Shown: positions 49,875 through 58,783 of the stretch, piece by piece | Layout of the letters: the number at the start of each line of letters is the position of its first letter | Position numbering within the stretch: the stretch's first letter is position 1 | Source: DAOTWA01 sp034435955 | Lineage (GTDB): Bacteria > Chloroflexota > Anaerolineae > Anaerolineales > Anaerolineaceae | Direction: 5' to 3' | Assembly: GCA_034435955.1 (NCBI GenBank) | Contig: DAOTWA010000035.1 | Coordinates: 4,149-68,148, forward strand | Length of the DNA stretch: 64,000 nucleotides | The notes under the pieces: generated by a model | Databases searched by the model: none | The model's input: only the letters and a program-made list of their open reading frames with translations | Told to the model about the DNA's origin: nothing | Made by a program: the position numbers and the translations under genes

Positions 49875-50513
49875 TTATCGCGAGTAGTACTCGACGATGA
49901 GCTGTTCGTTCAAATTGCCGTCGATTTCGGCACGTTCCGGCAAGCGTAGGACCTTGCCGCTCAAATCTTTCAAATTGCGTTCCAGCCAGGCAGCCGGGTT
50001 GCGCTGCTCGGCGAATTCACGCAAGGTCTTAAAGTACTGGTTATCGCGTGAACCCTCACGCACGCTGATCACATCCCCCGGGCGCAACAGCATGGAAGGC
50101 ACATCCGTGCGGCGGTCGTTGACCAGGAAGTGCCCGTGGGTGACCAGCAGGCGGGCTTCGGCGCGGTTGACGGCGTAGCCCATGCGGTAGATGACGTTGT
50201 CCAGGCGCAGTTCGAGGGTCTGAAGCAGGTTCAGGCCGGTCAGCCCGCGCCGTTTCAGAGCCACCCCGTAGTAGCGGCGGAACTGCCGTTCGAGGATACC
50301 GTAGACACGGCGAGCCTTCTGTTTGGCGCGCAACTGGCGGGAGTAATCCGACTGGCGGTCGCTGCGACCCTGGCTCGAGCGGCCGTGCTGGCCGGGCGCA
50401 AAACCCCGCCGCTCAAAGGCGCACTTGGGGGTGAAGCAGCGCTCGCCTTTCAGAAACAGTTTTTCACCTTCTCGCCGGCACAACTTGCACACCGGCCCCA
50501 GATATTTCGACAT
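49875..50513 (-). CDS. rpsD: 30S ribosomal protein S4, zinc-binding form
   Basis: A 212-residue S4. The N-terminus has the cysteine-containing form (CKLCRREGEKLFLKG and later CFTPKC), expected to bind zinc; an S4 RNA-binding domain follows (LDNVIYRMGYAVNRAEARLL). S4 starts small-subunit assembly and, in many bacteria, represses its operon. Confidence 0.97.
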   Translation of the reverse strand: MSKYLGPVCKLCRREGEKLFLKGERCFTPKCAFERRGFAPGQHGRSSQGRSDRQSDYSRQLRAKQKARRVYGILERQFRRYYGVALKRRGLTGLNLLQTLELRLDNVIYRMGYAVNRAEARLLVTHGHFLVNDRRTDVPSMLLRPGDVISVREGSRDNQYFKTLREFAEQRNPAAWLERNLKDLSGKVLRLPERAEIDGNLNEQLIVEYYSR

Positions 50514-50537
50514 AACTTTCTTCCCTCTCTTTGATCG

Positions 50538-50942
50538 TTACACGCGGCGTTTTTTCGGAGGCCGGCAGCCATTATGTGGCACCGGAGTCACATCGGAGAT
50601 CGAGTGAACCTTCATGCCGGCAGCCTGCACGGCGCGGATGGCCGATTCGCGGCCCGGACCAGGGCCTTTGACGAACAGGTCGACTTCCTGGACGCCCATA
50701 CCCTGGGCGGCCTTGATGGCCTGTTCGGCGGCCAGACGAGCGGCGAAAGGCGTGCTCTTACGTGAGCCCTTGAAGCCGGCCGATCCGGCGCTGCCCCAGC
50801 AAATCGTATTCCCCTGCTGGTCGGTCACGGTGACAATGGTGTTATTGAAAGACGCATAGATATGCACCTGCGCAGAGGACAGGGTGCGCTTGGCTTTTCG
50901 TGCGGCGCCTGAGCGACGCGTCGAGCGTACGTTCTGTGCCAT
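50538..50942 (-). CDS. rpsK: 30S ribosomal protein S11
   Basis: A 134-residue S11 with AQVHIYASFNNTIVTVTD, GSRKSTPFAARLAAE and the basic end NGCRPPKKRRV. It forms the platform of the small subunit. It lies between rpsM and rpsD. Confidence 0.97.
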   Translation of the reverse strand: MAQNVRSTRRSGAARKAKRTLSSAQVHIYASFNNTIVTVTDQQGNTICWGSAGSAGFKGSRKSTPFAARLAAEQAIKAAQGMGVQEVDLFVKGPGPGRESAIRAVQAAGMKVHSISDVTPVPHNGCRPPKKRRV

Positions 50943-51028
50943 AGTACCTCACTGATCAAGTCTGGTGCCAACATTCCAGCCAGGCAGCCGCGGGGAGGAG
51001 GGGTCCCCACCTGGCCGGGAGAGGCACA

Positions 51029-51418
51029 TTATTTCTTGCCGGCGCCCCGGCGGCGGCCGCGACCGGCGACGGTCTTCTTGGGCCCCTTGCGGGTGCGCGC
51101 GTTGGTGCGGGTGCGCTGGCCGCGCACCGGCAGGTTGCGCCGGTGGCGCAGGCCACGATAGCAGCCGATCTCGATCAGCCGCTTGATGTTCATCTGAACC
51201 TCGCGGCGCAAGTCGCCTTCGACTTTATAGTTCTTGGCGATGAACTCGCGCAGCGCGGAAACCTCCGCCTCGCTCAGGTCTTTGACGCGCGTGTCAGGGC
51301 TGACGCGGGTGGCCGAGAGGATCTGTTTGGCGCGCGTCGGCCCAATGCCGTAGATATACTGGAGTCCGACTTCCACGCGCTTGTTGCGGGGCAGATCAAC
51401 GCCTTCGATTCTCGCCAT
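51029..51418 (-). CDS. rpsM: 30S ribosomal protein S13
   Basis: A 129-residue S13: MARIEGVDLPRNKRVEVGL, GIGPTRAKQIL, and the basic tail with LPVRGQRTRTNARTRKG that contacts P-site tRNA. It starts 6 bases after the rpmJ stop. Confidence 0.97.
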   Translation of the reverse strand: MARIEGVDLPRNKRVEVGLQYIYGIGPTRAKQILSATRVSPDTRVKDLSEAEVSALREFIAKNYKVEGDLRREVQMNIKRLIEIGCYRGLRHRRNLPVRGQRTRTNARTRKGPKKTVAGRGRRRGAGKK

Positions 51419-51424
51419 GGCCGC

Positions 51425-51538
51425 TTACCCCTGCCGCTGCTTGTGTTTCGGGTTCTCGCAGATAACGTACAATCTGCGATTGCGCTTGACAATCTTGCAT
51501 TTCGCGCAGCGTTTGCGTATGGATGGTGATACTTTCAT
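51425..51538 (-). CDS. rpmJ: 50S ribosomal protein L36
   Basis: A 37-residue protein, MKVSPSIRKRCAKCK then ending ENPKHKQRQG, with zinc ligands Cys11, Cys14, Cys27 and His32. GGAG lies ahead of its ATG. It falls between map and rpsM, its usual place, but infA, normally just upstream, is not present: the 87 bases to map contain no gene. Confidence 0.96.
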   Translation of the reverse strand: MKVSPSIRKRCAKCKIVKRNRRLYVICENPKHKQRQG

Positions 51539-51625
51539 GAATGATTACTCCTTCAAACCATAGAGGCGGTTTTCGACAGCCAAAGTTTCAATTATATCCT
51601 CTGAATCTCAAATCGTCCAGTCTGC

Positions 51626-52396
51626 TTATGCCGTGGTCAGTATCAACGGCCCATTTTCGGTGACGGCCACGCTGTGCTCGAAATGGGCGGTCAATGACCG
51701 GTCGGCGGAGATCACCGTCCATTGATCGGGCAGAACGCGGGTGGCCGGTGTCCCCACCAGCACCATGGGTTCCAGGGCGATGGTCATGCCCGGGCGAAGA
51801 AGAATGCCACGCCCGGGGATGCCGTAATTCGGCACCTGCGGGCCTTCGTGCATCTGGCGGCCGACGCCGTGACCGGTATACTCGCGGGTGACGTAAAAGC
51901 CGCGGCTCTCGACATATTTCTCGATGGCCGCCGAGACGTCACCGGTGTGATTGCCGGCCACCATGTGGCGGATGCCCTCCTCGAGCGCGCCCAGAGTGAC
52001 TTCGAGCAGCCGTTGCGCCTCGGGCGAGATCTCACCAACGCCAACCGTGATGGCCGAATCGGCGACGAAGCCCTCGTAAACCGTGCCGCAGTCAATGGAG
52101 ACGATATCTCCCTCGCGCAGCTTGCGTTTGCCAGGGATGCCATGGACGAGTTCCTCGTTCACGCTGACGCAAGCGCTGGCCGGGTATGGATACGGGCCAG
52201 GGTAATTTTTAAAGGGCGAATACACGCCGTATTTCTTCAGCACCTCTTCAATGGCCGCATTGATATCCGCAGTGGTGATACCAGGGCGGATCATGGCTTT
52301 AGCAGCTTGCAGGGCTTCGTAATTGATGCGCCCTGCCTGGCGCATGATCTCGATCTCCTGGGGTGTCTTGATGTTAATTTGCCGTTCCCAACTCAT
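51626..52396 (-). CDS. map: Methionine aminopeptidase, type I
   Basis: A 256-residue metallopeptidase that removes the N-terminal methionine from new proteins. The metal ligands are in SIDCGTVYEGFVADSA (two Asp), GHGVGRQMHEGP (His), ALEPM (Glu) and AHFEHSVAV (Glu). Its start overlaps the end of adk by 23 bases. Confidence 0.96.
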   Translation of the reverse strand: MSWERQINIKTPQEIEIMRQAGRINYEALQAAKAMIRPGITTADINAAIEEVLKKYGVYSPFKNYPGPYPYPASACVSVNEELVHGIPGKRKLREGDIVSIDCGTVYEGFVADSAITVGVGEISPEAQRLLEVTLGALEEGIRHMVAGNHTGDVSAAIEKYVESRGFYVTREYTGHGVGRQMHEGPQVPNYGIPGRGILLRPGMTIALEPMVLVGTPATRVLPDQWTVISADRSLTAHFEHSVAVTENGPLILTTA

Positions 52397-53051
52397 GTAC
52401 TTTTACCTTTATTGCAGCCAGCAGCAGATCGGTGACTTTATCGATCGGCTGTGTACCATCAATTTCGACCAGTAAACCGCGTCGACGATAATGTTCGATC
52501 AAGGGTGCGGTTTGCTCCAAGTAGACCTGGATGCGCCGGCGCACGGTCTCTTCCCGGTCATCTTCCCGCTGGTATAGCTCGGAGCCGTCATAATCACAGA
52601 CGCCCGGCACTTTAGGAGGGTTGTACTTGATGTGGAACACATGCCCGGCCGCACGGCAGATCCAGCGACCGCTGAGGCGTTCGATGAGCACCTCGGCGGG
52701 GACAGAAATATAAGGTACGACCTGCACGCTGCCGCCCAATTCCGCCAGCATGACATCCAAGGCCTCGGCCTGTGCCGGTGTACGCGGAAAACCGTCCAGC
52801 ACGGCACCCCTGGCGCAATCCGGACGGGAGAGGCGCTCGCGGATCATGGCAATGGTCACATCATCCGGCACCAGTTCACCCCGGTTGAGATAATCCTGAG
52901 CCTGGCTGCCCAGCTCGGTTTGATGGTGAATGTTCTCGCGGAAGATATCTCCCGAAGAGATGTGCACCAGGGCCAGCTTCTCGGCGATAGCCTTGGCCTG
53001 GGTGCCCTTGCCCGCCCCAGGCGGACCTAGCAGGACGATGTACGATGGCAT
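52374..53051 (-). CDS. adk: Adenylate kinase
   Basis: A 225-residue long-form adenylate kinase, interconverting AMP + ATP and 2 ADP. P-loop GPPGAGKGTQ, LDGFPRTPAQAEAL and the LID domain are present. In the LID the four zinc-ligand positions read Cys132, Ala135, Cys152, Asp155, so the second cysteine is missing and metal binding is doubtful. It lies between secY and map as usual, and overlaps map. Confidence 0.96.
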   Translation of the reverse strand: MPSYIVLLGPPGAGKGTQAKAIAEKLALVHISSGDIFRENIHHQTELGSQAQDYLNRGELVPDDVTIAMIRERLSRPDCARGAVLDGFPRTPAQAEALDVMLAELGGSVQVVPYISVPAEVLIERLSGRWICRAAGHVFHIKYNPPKVPGVCDYDGSELYQREDDREETVRRRIQVYLEQTAPLIEHYRRRGLLVEIDGTQPIDKVTDLLLAAIKVKVHELGTAN

Positions 53052-53056
53052 GGCGC

Positions 53057-54397
53057 TTACCCCTTGACCAGCTTCTCTTCGTAGCCGTGGAGCTTCAGCT
53101 CGGTTTCGATGATGGTGAAGGTATCGCGCACCACGCCGACCACGATCAGCAGGCCGGCGGGGGTGAGCAGGTACAGCCCCGCCTGGCGCGCGCCGGTGGG
53201 CAGAGCCAGGCCGATGATATACGGCAGCACAGCAACCAGACCCAGGAAGATGGCACCGGGCAGGGTGATGCGCCGTTGCACTTTGGTGAGGTATTTCTGG
53301 GTTGGCCCGCCACGCACCACACCGGGTATTTGCGCGCCCTGCTTCTTCAGGTTATCGCCGTAGTTCTGCTGGGTGAAGAGCACATCGGTGTAGAAAAAGG
53401 TGAAGATCACCACCATAAAGAAGTACAGGATGGCGTACCAGCCGTTTTGCGCGCCAAAGGTGTTGTAGATGCTGTTGGCCAGGCTGGCCACCCAGGGCGT
53501 CGAAGAACGCACGAAATAGCTGGCGATGATCGCCGGGAAAGTCAGGATCGACTGGGCGAAGATCAGCGGGATCATGCCTGCCAGGTTGACCATCAGGGGC
53601 AGGTTGCTCTTGACCGGCATGGACATGCGGTTGCCGACGCGCCGCCCGGGGAACATGACCGGTACGTTGCGGCGGCCCTGCTGAACGAAGACGATCACGA
53701 ACACCGTAGCCGCCAGGATAGCCAGGATCACGAGGATCAGCCAGCGGTTCTGCTGGTCGGCCAGCAGGCTGACGGAATACTCAGGGATGCGCGCCACGAT
53801 GCCGGCGAAGATGATCAGCGAAAGGCCCTGGTTGCGAATGCCGTACTCCGAGATCAACTGGCCGAGCCATACGCCGAACATGGTGCCGCCCATCATCGAC
53901 AGGATGGTGGAGACGGTTGGCAACAGGTTGCCGCCGCTCAGGCCAAAATTCTGCAGAATGGATTGGCCGCCAGCCAGAGAATTGAAGATATTGATCTGGC
54001 CGATGGCCGACAGAGCCGCCATTGGCACGGTCAGGATGATCGTCCAGCGCTCCATGAAGGTTTGCCCGCCGCGGGGATCCTCTTTCAAACGCCGCTCGAG
54101 GGCAGGGATGATCGGAACGAGCAACTGGATGATGATCTGGGCGGTGATGTACGGATAGACGCCCATGGCCAGGATCGAGAAACGGGAGACCGTGCCTCCG
54201 GAGAGCAGGTCCAGCAGGTTAAAGAGGGTTCCCGCCGCCCCCCCGCCCGTTGCGAGCGTATTAAGCACCTGATGGTTGATACCGGGGACGGGAATATTGG
54301 CCGCGATGCGGTAAATGACCAGGAGCAACAGGGTGATGAGGATCTTCTTACGGATGTCCTCTGATTTCCACAGGTAGCGCCAGGCTGAGCGCTTCAT
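53057..54397 (-). CDS. secY: Preprotein translocase subunit SecY
   Basis: A 446-residue integral membrane protein with ten helices, the channel of the Sec translocon. Family features include IYRIAANIPVPGI near the N-terminus, the plug region FNLLDLLSGG, FSILAMGVYPYITAQII and the cytoplasmic end TFTIIETELKLHGYEEKLV. It follows rplO in the spc operon. Confidence 0.97.
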   Translation of the reverse strand: MKRSAWRYLWKSEDIRKKILITLLLLVIYRIAANIPVPGINHQVLNTLATGGGAAGTLFNLLDLLSGGTVSRFSILAMGVYPYITAQIIIQLLVPIIPALERRLKEDPRGGQTFMERWTIILTVPMAALSAIGQINIFNSLAGGQSILQNFGLSGGNLLPTVSTILSMMGGTMFGVWLGQLISEYGIRNQGLSLIIFAGIVARIPEYSVSLLADQQNRWLILVILAILAATVFVIVFVQQGRRNVPVMFPGRRVGNRMSMPVKSNLPLMVNLAGMIPLIFAQSILTFPAIIASYFVRSSTPWVASLANSIYNTFGAQNGWYAILYFFMVVIFTFFYTDVLFTQQNYGDNLKKQGAQIPGVVRGGPTQKYLTKVQRRITLPGAIFLGLVAVLPYIIGLALPTGARQAGLYLLTPAGLLIVVGVVRDTFTIIETELKLHGYEEKLVKG

Positions 54398-54432
54398 AGA
54401 AAAACTCCTGTTTCCGGCTCTCTTCGGGGCGG

Positions 54433-54888
54433 CTAGAGCTGCTCGACGGAGCCGCCGGCTGCCTCGATCTTAGCGCGCGCGCCGCGAGTAACGCGATGTA
54501 CACGCACTTTGAGAGGAACCTTGACCTCACCGCGGCCCAGGATGACGATGGGTTTCTCGGGCGAGCGCACGATAGAGGCTTTGGCAAGGGTCTCGGGGGT
54601 CACCTCGCTGCCGGCTTTGAAAGCGGCCAGCTTATCGAGATTGACCTCGATATATTCGACGCGGTTCGGCGGGGTAAAGCCCTCGCCGCGCATGAACGGC
54701 AGGCGTCGGAAGAAAGGCAGGTTGCCGCCCTGGTGGTACAGGCGCGGACCCTCACCGCTGCGGGCGGCCTGGCCTTTTGTACCGCGGCCGGCGGTCTTGC
54801 CCTGGCCGGCAGCGATGCCATGCCCGACCCGCTTGCGACGCTTGTGGGCACCTTCGTTTGGGACGAGATCGTTGAGTTTCATGGCCAC
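54433..54888 (-). CDS. rplO: 50S ribosomal protein L15
   Basis: A 151-residue L15: MKLNDLVPNEGAHKRRKRVG, then the Gly/Lys-rich GQGKTAGRGTKGQAAR loop and LPFFRRLPFMRGEGF. Its start directly follows the rpmD stop. Confidence 0.97.
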   Translation of the reverse strand: MAMKLNDLVPNEGAHKRRKRVGHGIAAGQGKTAGRGTKGQAARSGEGPRLYHQGGNLPFFRRLPFMRGEGFTPPNRVEYIEVNLDKLAAFKAGSEVTPETLAKASIVRSPEKPIVILGRGEVKVPLKVRVHRVTRGARAKIEAAGGSVEQL

Positions 54889-55086
54889 CTACTCTTCTAT
54901 ACGCACCAGGTGTGCAACTTTTTCAAGCATACCGCGCAATGCGGGCGTGTCCACCTGCTCGACGGTCTGATTCAGGCGACGAAAGCCCAACGCGTAGATG
55001 GTCGCTTTGTGCTTCTTGGAATAGCCGATTGGGCTCTTCACCAGAGTCAAGCGCAGCACTTTGGGGGCAGCTTTTTTAGGAGACAT
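54889..55086 (-). CDS. rpmD: 50S ribosomal protein L30
   Basis: A 65-residue L30: LRLTLVKSPIGYSKKHKATI and LGFRRLNQTVEQVDTPALRG are typical. The start at 55086 overlaps the 3' end of rpsE by 11 bases; a longer frame to 55209 is only read-through of rpsE sequence. Confidence 0.96.
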   Translation of the reverse strand: MSPKKAAPKVLRLTLVKSPIGYSKKHKATIYALGFRRLNQTVEQVDTPALRGMLEKVAHLVRIEE

Positions 55087-55609
55087 TCTTCCTCCGCTCC
55101 CAGAACGGCAGCAGGTCTTTGACCTGCTTGCCACGCCGGATGGCTTCTTCCTGCGGGGATTTGAGCATATCCAGCGCGTTAAAAGTGGCCTTGACCACGT
55201 TGAGGACATTGGAGCTGCCCAGCGACTTCGTCAAAATATCATGCACCCCGGCAGCCTCCAGGACGGCGCGTACACCACCGGCAGCGATTACGCCTGTGCC
55301 AGGTGAAGCCGGCTTGAGCAGGACCCGAGCGCCGCCCACTTTGCCGATCACCTCATGAGGGATGGTCGTGCCGCTCAACCAGACCCGGCGCATATTCTTA
55401 TGGGCGCGCTCGGTCGCTTTGCGCATGGCTTCGGGCACAGCATTGGCCTTGCCCACTCCCAGGCCGACGTTGCCTTTATTATCCCCGGCCACTACGGTGA
55501 CGCGGAAGGAGAAACGCCGGCCGCCCTTGACGACCTTAGCGACGCGGGCGATCTCGATGACACGCTCGTCGTATTGTTGTTCCAGTGCCGAATAATCGGT
55601 CATTTCCAT
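55076..55609 (-). CDS. rpsE: 30S ribosomal protein S5
   Basis: A 177-residue S5: double-stranded RNA-binding-like N-terminal domain (RFSFRVTVVAGDNKGNVGLG) and C-terminal domain with GVIAAGGVRAVLEAAGV. It takes part in decoding accuracy. The 3' end overlaps rpmD. Confidence 0.97.
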   Translation of the reverse strand: MEMTDYSALEQQYDERVIEIARVAKVVKGGRRFSFRVTVVAGDNKGNVGLGVGKANAVPEAMRKATERAHKNMRRVWLSGTTIPHEVIGKVGGARVLLKPASPGTGVIAAGGVRAVLEAAGVHDILTKSLGSSNVLNVVKATFNALDMLKSPQEEAIRRGKQVKDLLPFWERRKNVS

Positions 55610-55642
55610 AATTCAGGCCCTCATCCTTCCATAACGGGTTGC

Positions 55643-56008
55643 CTAGAAGGCCAAACCTTTTTCACGGGCGCCTTCGGCCAGAGCCTTCACCCGCCCGATG
55701 TAGCGGAAACCGCCGCGATCGAAGACCACCGAGCGGATGCCTTTGCTCAGGGCGCGTTCAGCCAACAACTCGCCAACCAGGCGGGCCTGCTCGGTCTTGG
55801 TTTTGCCTTTTAATTTCTCGCGCACTTCGCGGTCGATCGAGGAGGCCGCCGCCAGGGTGTGCCCAGCCAGGTCGTCTATCACCTGGGCGTAGATCTCCGC
55901 CGAGCTGCGAAAGACGCTCAAGCGGGGGCACTGCGGGGTGCCGGCCAGTTTCTTGCGCACTCGCTTGTGGCGTCGAATACGAGCTTCAGAACGAGTTTTC
56001 ATAGCCAT
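55643..56008 (-). CDS. rplR: 50S ribosomal protein L18
   Basis: A 121-residue L18 that binds 5S rRNA: RRHKRVRKKLAGTPQCPRLS and the C-terminal VVFDRGGFRYIGRVKALAEG are characteristic. It lies between rplF and rpsE in standard order. Confidence 0.97.
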   Translation of the reverse strand: MAMKTRSEARIRRHKRVRKKLAGTPQCPRLSVFRSSAEIYAQVIDDLAGHTLAAASSIDREVREKLKGKTKTEQARLVGELLAERALSKGIRSVVFDRGGFRYIGRVKALAEGAREKGLAF

Positions 56009-56019
56009 AAGCGCCTATC

Positions 56020-56571
56020 CTATTTCTTTACTTTACCAGATTTGCCCGCCTTGCGGCGCACCCGTTCGCCCAGGTAGTGGATGCCTTTCCCTTTATACGG
56101 TTCGGGCGGGCGGATCTTACGGATATCGTTGGCCACCTGGCCAACCAGCTCTTTATCATTGCCCTTGACCATGATCTGGCGGGTCTTTGTATCTACTCCG
56201 AAGGAGATGCCCTGTGGAGGCGCGACGCGCACCGGGTGGGAGAAGCCCACGTAGAGGACCAGGGTCTCGCCTTCCAGTTCGGCGCGATAACCGACGCCTT
56301 CGATCTCCAGGGTTTTGACGAAACCATCGCTCACACCGGTGACCATGTTTTGAATGAGAGCGCGGGTGGTACCGTGCAGGGCGCGGATTGGGGCTTCGTC
56401 TGAGGCGCGTTTGACGAGAATCTCACCGCCCTCTTTGGCGATGGAGATGGCCGGCGAGAACGCCCGCTGCAGCTCGCCTTTGGGGCCCTTCACGCGCACG
56501 AGCGAACCGTCAATGTCCACCTGAACACCCGCCGGAATGACCACCGGCATTCGACCAATACGTGACACGGT
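56020..56571 (-). CDS. rplF: 50S ribosomal protein L6
   Basis: A 183-residue L6 from GTG 56571, which AGGAGG precedes by 9 bases and which gives the usual start SRIGRMPVVIPAGV; a frame open to 56613 would add unrelated residues. The C-terminal repeat contains IRKIRPPEPYKGKGIHY. Confidence 0.96.
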   Translation of the reverse strand, partial: TVSRIGRMPVVIPAGVQVDIDGSLVRVKGPKGELQRAFSPAISIAKEGGEILVKRASDEAPIRALHGTTRALIQNMVTGVSDGFVKTLEIEGVGYRAELEGETLVLYVGFSHPVRVAPPQGISFGVDTKTRQIMVKGNDKELVGQVANDIRKIRPPEPYKGKGIHYLGERVRRKAGKSGKVKK

Positions 56572-56597
56572 AACAAACCTCCTTAAATCCGCAAGCG

Positions 56598-57011
56598 TTA
56601 CCAGATTTTGCACAAGACTTCGCCACCCACACCCAACTGGCGGGCGCGCTGGCCAGTCATCACCCCTTTGGGTGTCGAAAGGATGGCGACGCCAATACCA
56701 GAAAGCACCCAGGGGATCTCGTTTTTACGGGTGTAGATGCGGCGGCCAGGCCGGCTGACGCGCTCCAGTCCGCTGATGACCGGGCGCCGCTGGCGGCGCT
56801 CGCCTATATATTTTATCCGCAGGCGCAGGGTTTTCTGACCCGGACGGTCACTATCGACCACCTCATAGCTCTCCAGATAGCCTTCCTCTTTCAGAATCTT
56901 GGCAATTTCGACCTTGATCTTGGAGCTGGGCATGGCGGTCACAGGGTGGCCTGCGAGCACGGCATTGCGCACGCGGGTCAACATATCTGCAATCGGATCG
57001 GTAACTGTCAT
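56598..57011 (-). CDS. rpsH: 30S ribosomal protein S8
   Basis: A 137-residue S8: DPIADMLTRVRNA at the start and GIGVAILSTPKGVMTGQRAR at the end. It binds 16S rRNA and in E. coli is the spc operon repressor. Confidence 0.97.
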   Translation of the reverse strand: MTVTDPIADMLTRVRNAVLAGHPVTAMPSSKIKVEIAKILKEEGYLESYEVVDSDRPGQKTLRLRIKYIGERRQRRPVISGLERVSRPGRRIYTRKNEIPWVLSGIGVAILSTPKGVMTGQRARQLGVGGEVLCKIW

Positions 57012-57027
57012 CGCACCACCTCCAAGG

Positions 57028-57210
57028 CTACCAGGATGACTTGGTCACGCCGGGGATCTTGCCTTCGAGGGCCAGCTCCCGGAAACAGATGCGACACAAA
57101 CCAAAACGGCGAATATATCCGCGCGGCCGACCGCAGCGCGAGCAGCGGTTACGCACCTGGACGGCGAATTTCCGCCTCTTTTCACGATAAATCATGGACT
57201 TTTTTGCCAT
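57028..57210 (-). CDS. rpsZ: 30S ribosomal protein S14, zinc-binding (type Z)
   Basis: A 60-residue short S14 with the zinc motif CSRCGRPRGYIRRFGLCRIC (CxxC-x12-CxxC). It begins MAKKSMIYREKRRKFAV. The stop is 16 bases from rpsH. Confidence 0.97.
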   Translation of the reverse strand: MAKKSMIYREKRRKFAVQVRNRCSRCGRPRGYIRRFGLCRICFRELALEGKIPGVTKSSW

Positions 57211-57211
57211 A

Positions 57212-57757
57212 TCAGGATTCCCTCTTGAAAGGCATGCCCAGCATCTGCAGCAGCATGCGCGCCTGGTCGTCTGAGCGGGCGGTGGTCACGATGGTGATCT
57301 CCATGCCGCGGATCTTATCGATCTTATCGTATTCGATTTCTGGGAAGATCAACTGCTCGCGCAGGCCCAGGGTGTAATTGCCGCGTCCATCGAACGCCTC
57401 GCGGGATACACCGCGAAAATCGCGTACGCGGGGGAGGACAATGTTGATCAGGCGGTCGAGGAACGCCCACATGCGCTCGCCGCGCAGCGTGACCTTGACG
57501 CCAATAGCGCGCCCCTCGCGCAGCTTGAAGTTGGCAATACTCTTGCGCGCTTTGGTCACAATCGGCCGCTGCCCAGCAATCAGGGACAGGTCGTTGACGG
57601 CCGCATCCAGAGCCTTTGGGTTATCCAACGCTTCTCCGACGCCGATGTTCACCACGACCTTGACGATGCGCGGCACTTCCATCACGTTACTAACGCCCAA
57701 TTCCTTCGCGAGGACGGGCACACCTTCAGTACGATAGAACTCCTTCAACCTGTTCAT
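57212..57757 (-). CDS. rplE: 50S ribosomal protein L5
   Basis: A 181-residue L5 that binds 5S rRNA: MEVPRIVKVVVNIGVGEA, GQRPIVTKARKSIANFKLRE and GMEITIVTTARSDDQAR. It ends one base before the rpsZ start. Confidence 0.97.
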   Translation of the reverse strand: MNRLKEFYRTEGVPVLAKELGVSNVMEVPRIVKVVVNIGVGEALDNPKALDAAVNDLSLIAGQRPIVTKARKSIANFKLREGRAIGVKVTLRGERMWAFLDRLINIVLPRVRDFRGVSREAFDGRGNYTLGLREQLIFPEIEYDKIDKIRGMEITIVTTARSDDQARMLLQMLGMPFKRES

Positions 57758-57776
57758 CTTTCCACTCCCGCGCGGC

Positions 57777-58109
57777 CTAGTCGTCGATCAACGCGTGACA
57801 ATGTTTGCAGACCCGCTTCGGGCCGGTGTCCTCGCGCTGGATCTCCACCCGGGTGGGCTTGCTGCACTTCGGGCAGACGAGCATCACATTGGAGATATCA
57901 ATCGGAGCCTCGAAGCGCACCTTACCGGGGGAGATTGTGCGTCCCTGGGTCTGAACCTGGCGCTGGTGCTTGGTGCGCACGTTAATACCAGAGACGACCA
58001 GGCGATGCTCATCCGGCAGCACACGGATGACCTCGCCGCGTTTTCCGCGCTCCTCCAGCTCCCCACTGATCACTTCGACGGTATCACCCTTGCGAATCTT
58101 CACTTTCAT
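57777..58109 (-). CDS. rplX: 50S ribosomal protein L24
   Basis: A 110-residue L24 with the KOW motif region KIRKGDTVEVISGE...GKRGEVIRV. The C-terminal part holds two cysteine pairs (CPKC and CKHC) that may bind zinc. ATG 58109 follows GGAGTG; an upstream in-frame GTG at 58124 is less likely. Confidence 0.96.
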   Translation of the reverse strand: MKVKIRKGDTVEVISGELEERGKRGEVIRVLPDEHRLVVSGINVRTKHQRQVQTQGRTISPGKVRFEAPIDISNVMLVCPKCSKPTRVEIQREDTGPKRVCKHCHALIDD

Positions 58110-58135
58110 ACTCACACTCCACAATACGCCGGCGA

Positions 58136-58507
58136 TCAGATCACTTCCGGAGCCAGCGAAACGATCTTCATGAAGCCCTTCTCACGCAGCTCGCGCGCCA
58201 CCGGGCCAAAGATGCGCGTGCCCTTGGGATTCTGGCCATCAGCATCCAGGATGACGGCGGCGTTGTCGTCGAAACGGATGGATGAGCCATCTTCACGGCG
58301 CCATTCCTTAGCGCAGCGCACGATAACGGCCTTAACCACCTCGCTTTTCTTGACCGAGCCCTGCGGAGAGGCCGATTTCACCGTGGCGACGACCACATCG
58401 CCGACATGCCCATAGGCTTGCTTCGACCCACCCATCACGTGGATCACCAGCAGCTCACGCGCGCCGGTGTTGTCCGCGACTTTTAATCGTGTTTCCTGCT
58501 GGATCAT
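58136..58507 (-). CDS. rplN: 50S ribosomal protein L14
   Basis: A 123-residue L14: MIQQETRLKVADNTGAREL and GTRIFGPVARELREKGFMKI are diagnostic. It lies at the subunit interface. It starts 3 bases after the rpsQ stop. Confidence 0.98.
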   Translation of the reverse strand: MIQQETRLKVADNTGARELLVIHVMGGSKQAYGHVGDVVVATVKSASPQGSVKKSEVVKAVIVRCAKEWRREDGSSIRFDDNAAVILDADGQNPKGTRIFGPVARELREKGFMKIVSLAPEVI

Positions 58508-58510
58508 GCC

Positions 58511-58783
58511 TCACTCTCCGATACCGGCATCTTCCGTGCGGCTCTCACGCTTGAGAATTTCCTCGACGGAAAAACTCACGTCCCGCGAGTAAGGGCGGCT
58601 CTCCACGATGCGCACGTGGTCGCCTACATTACAGCCCAATTCGTCGTGGGCCTTCAACCGTTTCGTGGAATGGACGACCTTCTTATACAACGGATGAATA
58701 TAAGTGCGAGTGATCTCCACCACGACGGTTTTCATCATCTTGTTACTTTTGACCACACCGGTTAAGCGACGGCGTTTGTTCAT
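58511..58783 (-). CDS. rpsQ: 30S ribosomal protein S17
   Basis: A 90-residue S17: RRLTGVVKSNKMMKTVVVEI, HPLYKKVVHSTKRLKAHDE and GDHVRIVESRPYS. The ATG overlaps the rpmC stop (ATGA). Confidence 0.97.
   Translation of the reverse strand: MNKRRRLTGVVKSNKMMKTVVVEITRTYIHPLYKKVVHSTKRLKAHDELGCNVGDHVRIVESRPYSRDVSFSVEEILKRESRTEDAGIGE

Noticed and set aside
53045..54364. Open plus-strand frame of 439 codons
   Set aside because: Antisense to secY and lacking any recognisable motif.
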